Source: Pollenia angustigena (taxonomy: Eukaryota; Arthropoda; Insecta; Diptera; Polleniidae). From it: 64,000 nucleotides of DNA. A program made the position numbers and the translations under genes. Positions 32,480 through 45,468 of the stretch are shown one piece after another. The stretch is from the NCBI GenBank assembly GCA_930367215.1, contig OV884060.1, forward strand, positions 183,345,253 through 183,409,252, read 5' to 3'. The notes below the pieces were generated by a model. That model ran no database searches and was not told the DNA's origin. It saw only the letters and a list, made by a program, of their open reading frames with translations. Every line of letters starts with the position of its first letter. The first letter of the stretch is position 1.

Positions 32480-33260
32480 TTGCATAAAAGCGTTAAGTGC
32501 TTATAACCGGTGTGCAAACGAGCGATAAATACTGTTATGTTAAAGTTAAAGCTTTATTTTTATTTTCCTAAAATATTAAATTCAAAATGTTCTTCCTCTA
32601 GCCAACAGCAAATCGAATTTCATTATCTCATATTTACCGCGACCCAGTTTCATTTACTCGCCATTAAAGAAAGTAGTCTTATGAGTTTGGCAAAAGAAAT
32701 AGAAGCATTTCCTCTAAAACAATTAAAATCTAAATAAATGTAACAAACAAGCGCACTTGTTAATGCAACGTAATTGTTGAACCACATTAAACACCTTCTT
32801 TTTGAGCGTTCCGGCCACAAGCAAACATTTGATACTCTTAAAATCTATTGCTGGTGTTATTTAAATACATTTTGTTTCTTATTTTTTAAAAAAATTTTTT
32901 TTTTGGTTTGTAATTATAGTGAAAACAAATTTGAATGTGAACGAGAATTGTGAATACGAAAGCGAATGAATGCTTAAGTACACAAGTAGACAAATAAACA
33001 AATTTGCCACCACTTTAGCCAGGCAGACAGACAGCCACTCACTCACTCCATTGCGGTCTCTTAACTATGAATGCATTTATTCATTCATTCATAAGAGAAT
33101 AACAAATCTAAATAACAAAAAAAAAACCAACAACAAAGTAAAGAATATGTAATAAAAATAAAGACAAAAACACTGAATATAAAGGAAAACTCATTCACGT
33201 AAATTAAGATGCAAGTCACTCATGTAAAAAGTAAAAGGGGACCAACTAAGTTTATCTTTA
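32480..33260. other. No recognised feature
   Basis: AT-rich; A-rich short frames only. Confidence 0.5.
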
Positions 33261-33592
33261 GCGGTTTTCACCCTTGATAGTGAAGTTCCTTGTAGAACTT
33301 GTGAATCTTATTAATTTAGTTAAAGTACTAAGATTTACAACACTGCAAGAACAAAATGTATTGGACTAAAATTTACTAGGCTGTGGTTGAAAAATCCAAC
33401 AAAAAGCTGTAGTAAGCACGTTTGTTAAATAACCCAGGAATAAAACAGTTGAAGAAACTATATCTGTCTCTCTCCCTCACTCAGCAACTTCTTTTATTTA
33501 CAATACTAACGAAAAAGACACTCACGGTTTGTAGTATAAAATCGTATTAAGTAAAACAGAGTTGTACACTTAATACAAAGGGTGAAAACCGC
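33261..33592. mobile_element. Inverted-repeat element, GCGGTTTTCACCCTT ends
   Basis: GCGGTTTTCACCCTT (33261) and its complement AAGGGTGAAAACCGC (ending 33592) bound a 332-bp AT-rich segment. Arms are short and the target duplication is unclear. Confidence 0.65.
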
Positions 33593-33772
33593 TTTTGTTT
33601 TTTTAAAGGCACTTCGGGTAACCCGATTGAAATAATATATGTAAGTAAAAATTTATAAGCTGATTTCGTGTATTAATCACTAAGCAATGTGTACCAAATT
33701 CAGATAATGCTTCCTAAAGGGTGGTCTAATCAAGAGGACGATATTAATTGTAAATAAAAACAAAAAGTTTTA

Positions 33773-34111
33773 TGGCCATTTTCTCAATGTATCGACGAAC
33801 TGTCTGTTACTTAATGTCAACATAAATTTATTGGACCGATAAACGGTCCGTTAACGATTTTGGGTTTCTCAATATACCGACAAAAAACAAAGTTTCAGCT
33901 GGCAACGCCACTCAAAATACATGTAAAAGTTGGGAGTCAGCCGATTGAATTTATCTGTACGGCAAATAAAAGGAAAATAAATAATTGGCAGATGAGTGCC
34001 GGTTAGCTTTGCGATAAAATCGAAGCAAATGAGACATTGAGAAAACCAAATTTCTTTAATGTGCAGTTTTTCGTTGGGAAAAAAGATAATTGCCTAATGA
34101 GAAAATGGCCA
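33773..34111. mobile_element. Harbinger-like MITE with TTA duplication
   Basis: TGGCCATTTTCTCA and TGAGAAAATGGCCA ends are flanked by TTA on both sides. Internal sequence (ACCGATAAACGG, CAACGCCACTCAAAATACAT, AGTTGGGAGTCAG) recurs at 51715-52920, where two insertions interrupt it. Confidence 0.85.
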
Positions 34112-34139
34112 TTAGAGAATCATTTTAATATTTTTTTAT

Positions 34140-34512
34140 TTATATAGAAGGATCTGACAATTTTGTGTGAAACAAAATATCGGCCAAATGCTCGCCACTG
34201 CTTCGGTGGCATACCTTCAACCGATGGTCCAAATTTCCAAAGACTCTGAGACATAATTGAGGTTGAATGTGGTTAATGTGCCGAATTATCTCATCCTTTA
34301 GCTCTTGATTTTTTCTTGAATAATTGACGTACACTTTTTCTTTAAATATCCCCAAAGAAAGAAGTCCAACGGTGTCAAATCACATGATCGTGGCGGCCAA
34401 TTAACATCGCTACGACGTGAGACTACACGGTTATTGAATTGTGTGGCAAGTGGCACCATCCTGTTGGAACCACATATCGTCAAGGTCCATATTCTCAATT
34501 ACGGGCCCATGG
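34140..34512 (-). pseudogene. Mariner-like transposase relic 3 (C-terminal part)
   Basis: Minus-strand reading gives ENMDLDDMWFQQDGATCH, a frameshift, WPPRSCDLTPLDFFLWGY, another shift, then EKVYVNYSRKNQELKDEI and SGEHLADILFHTK. These are the last catalytic blocks and C-terminus of the divergent mariner group. Two frameshifts and the lost N-terminus make it inactive. Confidence 0.82.
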
Positions 34513-35179
34513 CTGACAGACCCTCCCCCTGGTAAAGGGGATAACATCGTGGAAAAGGTCAGCCACCACCCCTGGAGAAAAGGTAGGAATCAACGATTAG
34601 TAAGGTCCCCTACCTCTACACCAAAATATACGGAGGGCGTTGTTTCTAGGTAACAACAGATGTCAGCTCCATTTTCCTAGGGTCTGCTACAGCAGACCAA
34701 TCATTTACTTAGGTGGAACAACAATCGACTAACGAAACTGATAGAAGGCAAGATAACGGTACTAAATGGATGGATACTTTAAGAACAAGGACAGTGAAAT
34801 CTTACTAGGGAAAGACACGAAAACAACTGCAACAAATCGTGTAATATTAAGAAGCTTTGTGGAAGCCATATGCTCGCAAAGGGCGGAATAGAGAAAAAAA
34901 GTTGAGCTGACTAACCGATTGTGTGGCTTTTTAAGGATATCTTCGCTATATCGACCAGTTCGGTTTATAATAAAAAGTTTCAATCATTCTTGTATTTCAT
35001 TATTTTTAAGGAGGGGGTTTGAGTTTTCGTAATTAATCCGCATAACCTTGGCCTATTTGATGTTGATTTTCAACCCAGATTTCTCTGTTATGTCGGTGAG
35101 CTGCTTTAGTTGTGTGTGTTAGTTGTGTGACTGGCATATTCAAGGTCCTCCAGCCTTTCGTGCAGCCCTCATACGATTC
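34513..35179. other. GC-richer unrecognised DNA, probably LINE-derived
   Basis: Base composition rises (GACCCTCCCCCTGGTAAAGG and similar). No reading frame can be identified. Its position beside the LINE fragment suggests a decayed element, but this is inference. Confidence 0.3.
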
Positions 35180-35760
35180 CTCGGTTACTCAACGTAGCGT
35201 GCATTACACTTTCAAGCACTTTGTTAAATACAAGTAGGGACATCAAGCACATTTGACAAACACCAGTGTCAACCTCAATCTTAAGGCTAAGTACGCTAAT
35301 AAGTAGAGTTCGGCAGCTTTACTTGTGAATAGACTTTCTATCAATTGGATGAGTTAAGGTTGGACGCCTTTGCACACCAGAGCACTCCAGAGCCAAGGTG
35401 TCAAATGACTTCCAGAAATAAATAATAATAAGGTACAGAGGAGACTTCCATTCGTCTGACTGCATCACGTTTCATGCATCACGCTTTCAAGCACTATGTT
35501 AAAGAGTAGTAGGGACATCAAGCACATTTGACAGACACATTTGTCAACCTCAATCTTAAAGCTAAGTACGCTTATAGTAGAGTTAAGCAGCTTGACCCTG
35601 TAAATAGACTTTTTATCAATTGAATGAGTTTAGGTGGGACACCTTTGCACTCCAGAGCATTCCAGTGTCAAGGTGTCAAATACCTTCCCGAAATAAATAA
35701 AAATAAGATACAGAGGAGACCTCCATTCTACTGACTGCTCTCCGATTACTCTCAGGGAAT
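35180..35760 (-). pseudogene. Non-LTR retrotransposon reverse-transcriptase fragment, tandemly duplicated
   Basis: Minus-strand frames give EWKSPLYLIIIYFWKSFDTL and, after gaps, KIEVDTGVCQMCLMSLLVFN. These resemble the RT motifs VDFEKAFDS and GVKQGCVMS, with the catalytic context decayed. The whole segment is present twice with a period of about 275 bp (AGTAGGGACATCAAGCACAT at 35233 and 35508). The family is not certain (R1/Loner-like or similar). Confidence 0.6.
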
Positions 35761-35769
35761 TAATGTAGT

Positions 35770-37330
35770 CCGTTCACGACTTGTGGAGACAAACCCCCCT
35801 ATTGCTTTATTAATTCTGGTATCAGATAGTCCGATATTCTCTTGGCTATAATGTTAGCTAAGACTTTATGTTAAAAATTAGGCAATTAGCTTTTTTTAAT
35901 CTGAGTCGATATGAAACAAAGATGGTCTCCGTTTCTCACAATTCCAATTTAAAGACCTCTGCGTTAGTAGTTGGTAACATTATTAATATTTTTAATTGCT
36001 TTAGACATTCATATACACTTGATATACGATACACTCAGCACAATTACGAAGGGTATTAGTACAAACTATTTAGTATGTGCCACTAGAGCTTGCAACAACT
36101 TAATTCATTTGGTTTTGGTTTTTGTTTTTTTTTTTCTTCAATTTTTTTCAGTTGTGGTTTATTTAGTTTACTACACTTTTTCTGCACGTCTGAATATGGT
36201 TAAGTAACAGATTTTGGGTGGTAAACGGGAATTGCATGTGTATGTGCAGCAAAGTGCAATAAAATTCAGCACACACACGCAAACATAAGGCCATTCTCTT
36301 TCCATATCATTCATTTAGTAGTTTTGTAACGTTTTTCCCTATTCTAATTAAAATCTTCTTACACAACATCTTTTTTTAGCAGATTGGCTGGCGCTGTCAT
36401 TGTGACCCATATTTATGGAGACTCCCTTTTTATTTAAAACCCACAATCACGATTGTGTTCACATTCTTCACGTACGTTGTTTGCACAGTCTCACAGAAAT
36501 TTAAATTTAAATCATGTTTGTTTAAGCGCGCACATTGTTGGGGGAGGGGGGGGGGGAGATCTATATTAATAATAATGGTAGTCTCTTATAGAATACGAAA
36601 GACAGAACTAAAATTACAAATAACACAATTTTCTTTTTATTATTAAAGAATCATTAAAATTTTTGTTTATATTCTTTTCAAAAATACTCAGCAGGTTGCA
36701 ATATTTTGTGGTGTTTTGTTTTTCTTTCTTGTTGTGACGAAAAAAGATACAAGTTTTTAGAAGTATTTTGTTGTTCATTTTGTCTAGTTTTATTTTTATT
36801 GGCAGTCAAGAAAGTTGCAAAATAGATATGAAATAGTTTGACAAGAAGACATGTCTGACTACATATTTTAGAGAATATATTTTTTAACCAATACAATTTT
36901 CTTCAGATTACGTAGTCAGGAATGTGTCAATAAAAAGTGTAACACATAAAAATGTGTACTTCTAAGAACACATATGAATTCCAAGATTTCTAAGTATCGA
37001 TAAATTTGTTAACATCCTTTTCAAAAAGAAACATTAAATTTAAATCATCCCATGTTCCTGTGTAGCTATCTAAAAGAACGAATACTGCAGATGAGATAAT
37101 AAAATGTTCAAGATCAAAGTGAGTACCAATTATGTTGACCTAAACTATCAGTGCTTTAAACACGGTTTTCTAATTTTAATGCGTCAAAAAATGCCCTTAA
37201 GCATTAAATACACGCTCACACCGGTGGCCCTTCTTATACATGACTGAGCGAATAATTAATTTACCCTTTGTTGAGGAGCCAAAGCAATCTAAACGTTCAC
37301 TGTTGTTGCAGCTTCTGTTGTAAAGGACTG
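35770..37330. other. No recognised gene; G-rich run near 36540
   Basis: AT-rich DNA. At 36540-36559 there is a strong G-run (five and nine or more G with an A between). Other short frames show no coding character. Confidence 0.5.
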
Positions 37331-38318
37331 CACAGAAAAAATTATTTTTCCAATTCAAACAAAAAATTTGTAGAATCAAACAATTTTTTGTCTGAAATCG
37401 GTCCTATAAACAAATTCGCATATTCAAACAATTTATTTGCATTTTGTTTATTGAAAAAAAACAAATAATTTAACTGAATCAAACAAAAAGTTTACTGAAA
37501 TTCATATACTAAATTTCAAAATTAAAAAAAAAAAAAAAGGTTTTTGCACAAGCAATGATGCGCACACAAGCTGGCACTGTATTAGAAGATGATGGCAGAG
37601 AGAGCAGAGCGGCCGGCTGGCTTTGAGACACATTTTTTTTTTGTTGGAATAATTTTTGGACGAAGTCTTTTTTTATACACACCATGTTTTTCGTCATCAC
37701 TCACTGTTGCTGTATCCTTTCCTTTGCTAATGAAGAAGAAATGTAACCCAAAAACGGCGACAGACCGACTCGATATGTTTTTCGTCATCATTATATTTTT
37801 GTATTTGATGTATTTAAGCAAACAGTTTGAAAAAATTGAATACGGGATTTTGGTTTTTTTTTAACCAACTTTGAAACCAACCAAAAATTTATTTTGTTTC
37901 TTATAATGTTTTTGTTGTTTAAAAAGAGTGAAACGTTTTTTTACCTGCTATTTTTTTGTTTTACTTAAAACCTCTTTATCTTTCTTACTGTTGTACTTTT
38001 TTAAAGTGTCCAAAAATAGACTGTATGTGTTTTTTGTTGTAGTTCTTATATTTCACATTAGGAAGTGTTGCTTACGATCAAATAAAAAAATGAAAAAAGA
38101 CGACAACATTAAAAAGCGTTAAATATTTAATACAAAATTATGAAAACTTGAAACCAATAACGCGTGTATTATATTTTTGAATGGTTGTCAACATTTTTGT
38201 TGGTTAAATAAAAATCAAACAAACATTTTAATTGAATCAGTAAAAAAATTTGTAGAAATTAAAAAAATGTTCAAACAAGCGTTTGTTTGAAAATAATTCG
38301 GCAATGATTTTTTCTGTG
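37331..38318. mobile_element. CACAGAAAAAATT-ended element
   Basis: CACAGAAAAAATTATTTTTC at the left and ATGATTTTTTCTGTG at the right form short inverted repeats. Sub-terminal TTCAAACAAA / TTTGTAGAA words recur in both arms. It is inserted beside mariner relic 4. The ends resemble those of the MITE at 55598-56040. Confidence 0.6.
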
Positions 38319-38329
38319 TGGTCCAACTA

Positions 38330-38975
38330 AAACGCACGGTGGAAAACATCTATTCGACGGTCCATATTTGCAATCACTCTGAGAAATAATTGCGTATCAA
38401 TGTCGTTAATGTGCCGAATTATCTCATCCTTTAGCTCTTGAATTTTTCTTGACGTACACTTTTTCTTTTAAATATACGCAAAGAATGAAGTCCAACGTTG
38501 TCAAATCACATGATCGTGAAGGCAAATTAACATCACCACGACGTGAGATAAGACGGCTATTGAACTTCTTGCACAAAAGAACCATTTTTTCGTTGGGTGT
38601 GTGCCAACATCCTGTTGGAACCACATATCGTCCAGGTCCATAGCCCCAATTACTGGTCACAAGAAGTCCGTTATCATCTTTTTTTCGAATCGAACCCGGG
38701 GCACACATCACGCGACACGGTAACTGCTTGGCCGACCTCAATTTCGAAAAAGAAAGGTTCGATGACGCCGCCAGCCCATAACTAACGAACATTTCCTACA
38801 GACCGGATTTGCTGAAATTTGCTCAGAATTTTCTCGATTGTGGACACATTTGGACGATTATGCTCAACGCCCATTTTCGTAAAAGTCTTCAACAATCTGA
38901 ACGCGTTGCACAATTGCTTACCTCTCAATGGTTGAATTTGTCAATCTCTGAAACAAAAAAAATTACTAATTCAGT
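38330..38975 (-). pseudogene. Mariner-like transposase relic 4
   Basis: On the minus strand: an N-terminal region near 38960-38840 (RVQIVEDFYENGR, HNRPNVSTIEKIL), a large deletion, then WAGGVIEPFF, VTVS, a region without similarity and finally ISRRGDVNLPSRSCDLTTLD and EKVYVK. Same divergent mariner group as the others, broken by a deletion and frameshifts. A CACAGAA element lies at its C-terminal side. Confidence 0.7.
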
Positions 38976-38979
38976 CGGG

Positions 38980-40855
38980 CTTCATTATCCTTCACAATCG
39001 TACGAGTCTCTCACAGAAAATCATACAGAATTCTATTCGACATAAAAAATTTCTGCAAAAGCTGTTAAAAATGGTACGACTGAATAGGATAGTGACTCAA
39101 TAACAGCACACAGGAAGTCCACCCCTAATGGGGTATTTTTAAGAGAATCCTTACCCCTTAACATGATCCCCGAAGGTTCCTCAGCCAATAATAAATCCAG
39201 GAGCTTTAAGGTCCCAGGATATACCGGTTGCCTTGCAACCACATAGGACTCTTGTTAAAAGGACGGCCTCTCTGAAGTGCCTCTTCAAGCTTAGACTGAA
39301 ACTATAAACAAGAACCAAGATTGCAACGCCAAAAAGGTACGTGCTCCTCTAGACACATTAGCAAACACAGCGGAGGGAAGATATGTACTTGCAGATGAGG
39401 CAGTGAAACTCATTTAAAAGTTTATCCTTGTTATTAAATTTAATCCTTTTGAGTTAATCGACGAAGTGTCGTTTCGAAGTTTCTGACTTTGAGGGCCTGG
39501 CGACGCACCAAAAATGCTCCGTTTGGCCCGAAAATATCCCCATTTTTTATCTCAGAAATAAAAAATTGTTGGGTGACCTTTATTCAACATTTCCAACTTT
39601 CAATATAAAATTTTGCAAGCAAATGCCATTTTGTATGGCGCTTAAGATTGATTGACGAATGTTGACATCGAATGCCACAATTTGGCTCCAATTTTTCTAG
39701 AATTTTAAATTATCAGGTTTAGCGGCTTCAGTGCCGCGCGATCTAAGCGTTCACACAGTGGTAAGAAACTAAAGGTTTTTATGAGACTTTTTCAATGATA
39801 TCACTTAACAGTATTCGCGCAATAAAATATTAAAAAAAAAAGAGTTAAGTACCTTCTTTTAAAATAAATGCATACCTGAATATTACGTGGTATTTATTTC
39901 ACAATTAAATTATTGTTATCATAAATCTTAAATGTACCCAAGAGTTTTTTCAACAAAATTCTAGGCTTCCATTTTACCTTAAAAGCTTACTGGGTTAAAC
40001 ATATTTTATCTTACTACTGTTTCTATTCTATTTCCTCATATAAATCATGGAAGATTAATTTTATTGATTTTAGTGTGGCTTAATAAAATTAACCATGAAA
40101 ATAAAATAAATTTAAAATAAAAAAATAATTTATTTAAAAATATTTGCATGATAAATGAGTTGGTGTGAAAAAACATTAAAACTAATGCCTTAAAAAGAAG
40201 CTTTCGATTAAACTCGTTCAAAATTGATTTTGTTAGAAAACAACAACAACACAAACAAGAAAATAACAATTAACATTTGAAAGATGTTGTTAACATGATT
40301 AATAAATAAATCGGAAATAATTTAAAATTTGTAAAAACAAAAGTATAAATAAATTATTGCAAATAACTTAAATATTTATTGATTTAGGAAATTTATAATT
40401 ACTAAAGTGTGTTTTCTACAGCCTGATAGAACTTACGAAGTGTAAGCTCTCAAGCGAAATGTCATGCCGCGATTACTTTTTGACATTTCTGATCAGTTTA
40501 ATCTTGCAAATTATCAGTAATAGACTCACACTTGAACAACGCTTTAAAATTATCGAAATTACTTTGAAAAACAGTCATCAATTCGATGTTTTATCGCAAA
40601 ATTATCAATCAGAAAACAGACTTCATTAAATCCAGAAAAATTCAAAGTTTGGTGCGATTTACATGATAGTGGCATTATTGCCGTCAACGATATGTGTTAC
40701 TCTCGTTCTCAACGTCTGCAATATCACATCGGGTTCGAGTGCAATGTTATGATATTTATAACGTTACGACGTAATCTCTTTTGATAGTTTTCGACATAAG
40801 TTACAGACACATTTTTTTCTCACTTTTCGAGAAACGAAACAATAACTCAACAAAA
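38980..40855. other. Unrecognised; GC-richer islands at 39040-39420 and 39470-39780
   Basis: The two islands (for example CCCCTAATGGGGT and GAGGGCCTGGCGACGCACC) stand out from the AT-rich background, but neither carries a recognisable frame or RNA gene. The rest is AT-rich. A short CATAACGTTACGACGTAATC-like palindrome lies near 40755-40775. Confidence 0.35.
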
Positions 40856-41068
40856 CATTTTAGTTTATCAATAGTATGAAATGGGAATTTAACACAGTTA
40901 AATGAAACCTTGTTAATTAATTTTTTGACTCCCAAGAAAAACTTTGATAACTAATATGCATGTGGCAGTGTAAAAAAACTGAACTGGCAAAATAAAATAA
41001 AGTAATTTGTTTTTATTTTTGCTTTTTCATATCATTTAGAGTTGACAAAAAATCAACCAATTGTAGTG

Positions 41069-42361
41069 CACTGAAAGAATTATGCTTCATAAATCTAATG
41101 AATCAATTTCATTAAATTTTTTTCATTAATCCAATGAAAAATTTCATAACGGGAATGAAATTTTACAAATATAATGAAACAATTTCATTAACACTACAAA
41201 ACTGAGTTTCGTAACATTCTTAACATTTTTCATTAAATTAATGACAACTTTATATCTCCTTCAAAAGAAAAATTCAACTTATTGTTGTACATAATGCCAA
41301 TAAGTTTTTTAAGATTAAAATTAACTATTTATTAAAATATTTAAATATTTTTTAAGTTAATGAAAAAAAGGAATCTTTTGTAACTTCATAATTTCCATGA
41401 TAAATGTCACTAAAACAATGGAAACAAGATAAGATTCTTTAACATCAGCTAAAAAATGATCTTTCTATAACTGTTGTAAAAACATTTTTTTATTGCAATT
41501 TTTAGCGGTAGACATAAAAATATATGAAAAAAAATGTTAAATTTTAATGTTTCATAACATTAATGAAAAAAATTCATTACTTTAACGAAATACTAATTTA
41601 AGCTATATGTACATAAGAAATATTAAGGTTCAAAAACAAACAACGCGAAAGAAAAGACAAGAGCAACCAATTCTCACATTCTTATTTCTTTAATTGTTAA
41701 TTTAAATACACAAAATTTACGCAGTAGTACAAGCCAGAAAAATGGAAAGAAGGATGATAAAGGTTGTCGCGGGCTGGAAAATGAATTTAGTACAATTTAC
41801 TTAAAGGTTAGCTTATGAAAGTAGAACATAACATGATGTTAACGAAAAATAAAAACGAAATAAAGTAAATAAAACTTGATTATATGAAACAGGAATAAAA
41901 AAAAATAAAAATCACAACAACTCAAAACGGAAATTGAAAAAATGGAAAAAGTAAATTAAAAATTTCATTCAAATATAAAAATATTTTTATTAAAATAATA
42001 AAAAAATTTCTTTAAACGTTTGACATTTAAATAATGCAAAATTTTCATTGATTATGAAACATTTCATTAACGTGGGGCTAATGTAACATTCTTCATTAAT
42101 CCAATCTGTCAGTGTACACTGAAAAAATTTTCTTCACAGATCCAATGGAATTTACATTAAAATTCAACCTATGTAACCTTTCATTGACAAAATTTTCATT
42201 GATTTTATGAATCCTCATTGAAAAAATGGATAAAATAAAAGTTTGTCATTAAACTAATGCAAAATTTTCATTGATTTTATGAAACATTTCATTAATCCAA
42301 TTACATAGGTTGAATTTTAATGTAAATTTCATTGGATCTGTGAAGAAATTTTTTTCAGTGT
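41069..42361. mobile_element. CACTGAAA-ended element(s), inserted in the dispersed repeat
   Basis: The left end CACTGAAAGAATTATGCTTC and the right end complement (CACTGAAAAAAATTTCTTCA) are similar. The interior is full of TTCATTAA / TTAATGAA words. The right 248 bp is a separate palindromic unit, described next. Confidence 0.65.
42114..42361. mobile_element. Palindromic MITE with near-perfect 60-bp arms
   Basis: TACACTGAAAAAATTTTCTT, CACAGATCCAATG and ACATTAAAATTCAACCTATG on the left are mirrored almost base for base on the right, ending TTTTTTTCAGTGTA. Such low divergence between arms suggests recent activity or gene conversion. Confidence 0.85.
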
Positions 42362-42644
42362 AGGGAATGTAGGAAAAGATGAACTCACTATTTATTGTTG
42401 TGGTTTTTCTATACGCTTTGATATTGTTACAAAAAATGTTGCACATAAATCTTATTCCCTTAACAGGTTTATTTGTATGATATCATTAGTTTTTCTTAAA
42501 TGTTTTGATGAAGTTTCCTGATGATCTGGCCTAAGCAACCAGTGAAATGTGCATAGGAATAGATTATCCCATCAACAATAAATTTCAGTTTATCAATAGT
42601 AAGAAATAGGAATTTAGCACATTTAAACGAAATCTCGATGGAAA

Positions 42645-44066
42645 ATTTAGTATTGGGAAAATTTAGAACAACATGGGTACTGGTATTGGGTGTTATGCCA
42701 TGTCTTCATTTATGGCAGGTTTGAGTTAGAGTCCGATACCCGCAATAGAATAAACAATTGTCCCCCCTTTTTCCGTTTGACTAAAAAAAAAAACAATAAA
42801 GCATGTAAGAAATTTTATATTTATATCGCCAAAAATCGCAAAATATCATGTGTTCGAAAATTAGTTGACCCGATTGAAATGAATGACTGTAACTTCAAAA
42901 GGAAGCAAACTTTTTCGCAAAAAATAAATAAATTATAACAGTCTAATACTTCCAATATACTTCTATTGTCATATTAAATGCAGTTTATAAAAAATCAAAC
43001 GTCAAGTGCACATGTTCAAGTAAAAACAAAATATTTAATTATTAGATGATGTCAAACTATTAACAATAGCTTTTTTAACAACAGCCACAATAACAATAGT
43101 ATGAAAATATTTCAATATGTACTACTCAGAAAAAAAAGTTAATTAAAGTACAACAATTTTAATAATAATAAAAATAATTACTTATCAACGAACGTACTTA
43201 TTACCAACCTTATTTTTCTAATGACAACGAATTTTTCGTGATAACTTCAGTTGAATATGAGACTGACTGACTGCATGCCGGCCGAACTAATCGACCCACT
43301 GTGGCATGCTGCTGTTGCACACAAAATATGTTAGTTTTGCACACCTCTCAACCACATAAATATTCATAAAATTCTCTTGTTGTATTTCATTACAAATTAT
43401 TTTAATTTCTCATATGAATTAAAAATAATTGATGTGAATGACAATTGTTTATGTGAGAATTACAAATTCAAAATTTTGCGGTATTTTTTAATTCTAATTT
43501 TAGACAAGGTCATTTAAGGTATTAAAATGTCTACATTTGTATACAATTATTTAAAAATAGATGTTACAGTAGAATCTCTCTTGACTTTGATACCGAAGAG
43601 ACCATTAACAGGATATCTCAAGAGAACTCAAAATGCTTGCTTTATAGAACGCTGCACAGTGCTGTGAGGCTATCAAAATTAGTAAAACGGAATGCTTGAG
43701 AACCATAAATATTTTAATGATATTTTATACACTTTGACTAAGAAAAAAAGGATTTAGTAAAAATAATATTATTTTTGGCCGATGTTATAGAGCGTCAAAG
43801 ATCTTATAATACATTTTATAAATAGACGTATCCTTGCCCCTATTTTGATAAACCTTTTCAATATGCATACAAATATACAAAGTTCGCACTTTTTCCATAC
43901 TTAATGACACTTTTTCGTTTTAGAAACTGTATAAGTAGAATCCGAAAACATGCAGGTGCATGTATTTTTGACCTTTTATATTTGTTTACCTTTTATCAAT
44001 TAAAACATGTGTGCCAATTCAAACTTTTTAAAATAACTCTTCCTATTGTTGGCCGCTCGTTATATA
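42645..44066. other. No recognised feature
   Basis: AT-rich DNA; no gene or clear repeat seen. Confidence 0.5.
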
Positions 44067-44443
44067 TCCCAGCGGGAAAATAAGGAATTGATTACATAAA
44101 TAACTAAAAAAATAATGTATTATTTTCGAAAGAATAATAATGCATTCATGGGAATCGAGAAGGTAATTTTATTGACACAATAATTATGATTTGATTACCA
44201 CGTATATTCTCACATTTGCAGAACAAGGAATGTATTGTTTCTGTTCGTAAAAATGTTTTGTGCTTTTTCTTCTCTTCGTGACAATTATCTTTTTATTTAG
44301 AATTCATTCCCAGTATACATTAAAATAATTTATTACAATCCTAGGACATGGTCTGTGTTAAGAATAATGAATTCTGGAATCAAATATTATACAAGATATG
44401 TATTACTTTCTCGATTCCTATTAATTCCATTTTCCCGCTGGGA
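44067..44443. mobile_element. CCCAGCGG-family MITE, second copy, TA duplication
   Basis: TCCCAGCGGGAAAATAAGGA, then ATTGATTA, is mirrored by TTAATTCCATTTTCCCGCTG then GGA. TA flanks both ends (44065-44066 and 44444-44445). Its termini share CCCAGCGG with 21810-22233, but the interiors differ. Confidence 0.82.
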
Positions 44444-44449
44444 TACTAC

Positions 44450-45468
44450 TCAGTTGAGTTGTAATTAAGACAACTGGTTCTGATCAGTTGTAATTTTTGT
44501 TATGTTTTTGTTCACCACAACTGAGTTGAGTTGTGAACCGTAATAGGGGCCTAACGCAACGGAGGTTAGATAGTTCCAGCTCCCAAATAAGAGCATTGTA
44601 CACTCAATATTGCTAAATATGTGTTTTTATTGTTCTTACACACAGGGCGGATGGTAAACGCATAGTTTGTCACCCAGTGGTTAAGATCAACTTGGAGTGA
44701 GGCCAACACGGCAGGTACCAAAGTAAGTATTTTCCACTCATACCTTTTCCTTCTTTGCGGTAGGGAATAAAACAACGTAATAAAATATAGAAAACTTAAA
44801 CAAACACTGACAACAAGTGCCAATAACAGACGAAAACAAAAACAGACACAAACAGTCTGAAACAGACAGCAGCCCTTCAAAAAAGACCATTTGACGAAAA
44901 GACTACAAAATAAGATAAATTATTTATAGTGACGACACAATTATTAACAATATAAAACCAAAATGACAACAAAGTGAAAGTCCAAATATTATTACTTTTT
45001 GTTATCATTTGTTATTATTTATCTTAATAAATTTAAACATCCGTTGTCAGGTAGTTTTTTTTTAATTCGGGTAATAAAATTCAAATTAAATAAAGATTTT
45101 CATTTAATGGGCTTGAACTGAAATTAGACCCATAGAAAAATTCACAAAGCAAAATTATATTTGTAAATATGTTGTTTATGTAAATTTCTAAAGAAAATAT
45201 GTGTTTAAAGATGAAATGCTTCGACCTAGCAGCACTTACGGCGCTTTATATTTCACTCTGAATGAAATGATGTAACGAAATATGTATTTAAATATGACAT
45301 ATTTAGGGCTAAAAAATCAGAGCAAGTTAAACTCTGTTTTTGGCTTAAAATGTGTTAAAACCAACAAATCTATACATCACTAAACATATAAACCTTCTTT
45401 AAACGCATAAAATTGGGCGTTTAAGCTACCAATACAGAAAATATGAATTTTATAAGATTTATCGCTGT
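44450..45468. other. No recognised gene
   Basis: Around 44452-44540 the words CTCAGTTGAGTTGT / ACAACTGAGTTGAG form a short inverted pair. The remaining DNA is AT-rich without coding signal. Confidence 0.45.

Larger units (their letters stand above)
40860..42640. repeat. Dispersed repeat split by inserted MITEs (second copy at 57107-57434)
   Basis: CAACCAATTGTAGTG (ending about 41070) and GGGAATGTAGGAAAAGAT (from 42363) are adjacent in the copy at 57107, so 41069-42361 is an insertion. The right part shares TTTCCTGATGATCTGGCCTA, AGCAACCAGTGAAAT and CCCATCAACAATAAATTTCA with 57270-57350. Another piece (TATGAAATGGGAATTTA, then GAAAAACTTTGATAA) at 40870-40955 matches 57362-57437. Confidence 0.75.

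Noticed and set aside
41069..42361. CRISPR-like or satellite interpretation of the repeated TTCATTAA words
   Set aside because: No regular repeat-spacer spacing, eukaryotic context and clear MITE ends.
44566..44880. 104-codon minus-strand frame with a hydrophobic stretch
   Set aside because: It has one possible membrane segment but no family match, no splice or start context and no repeat support; likely chance.
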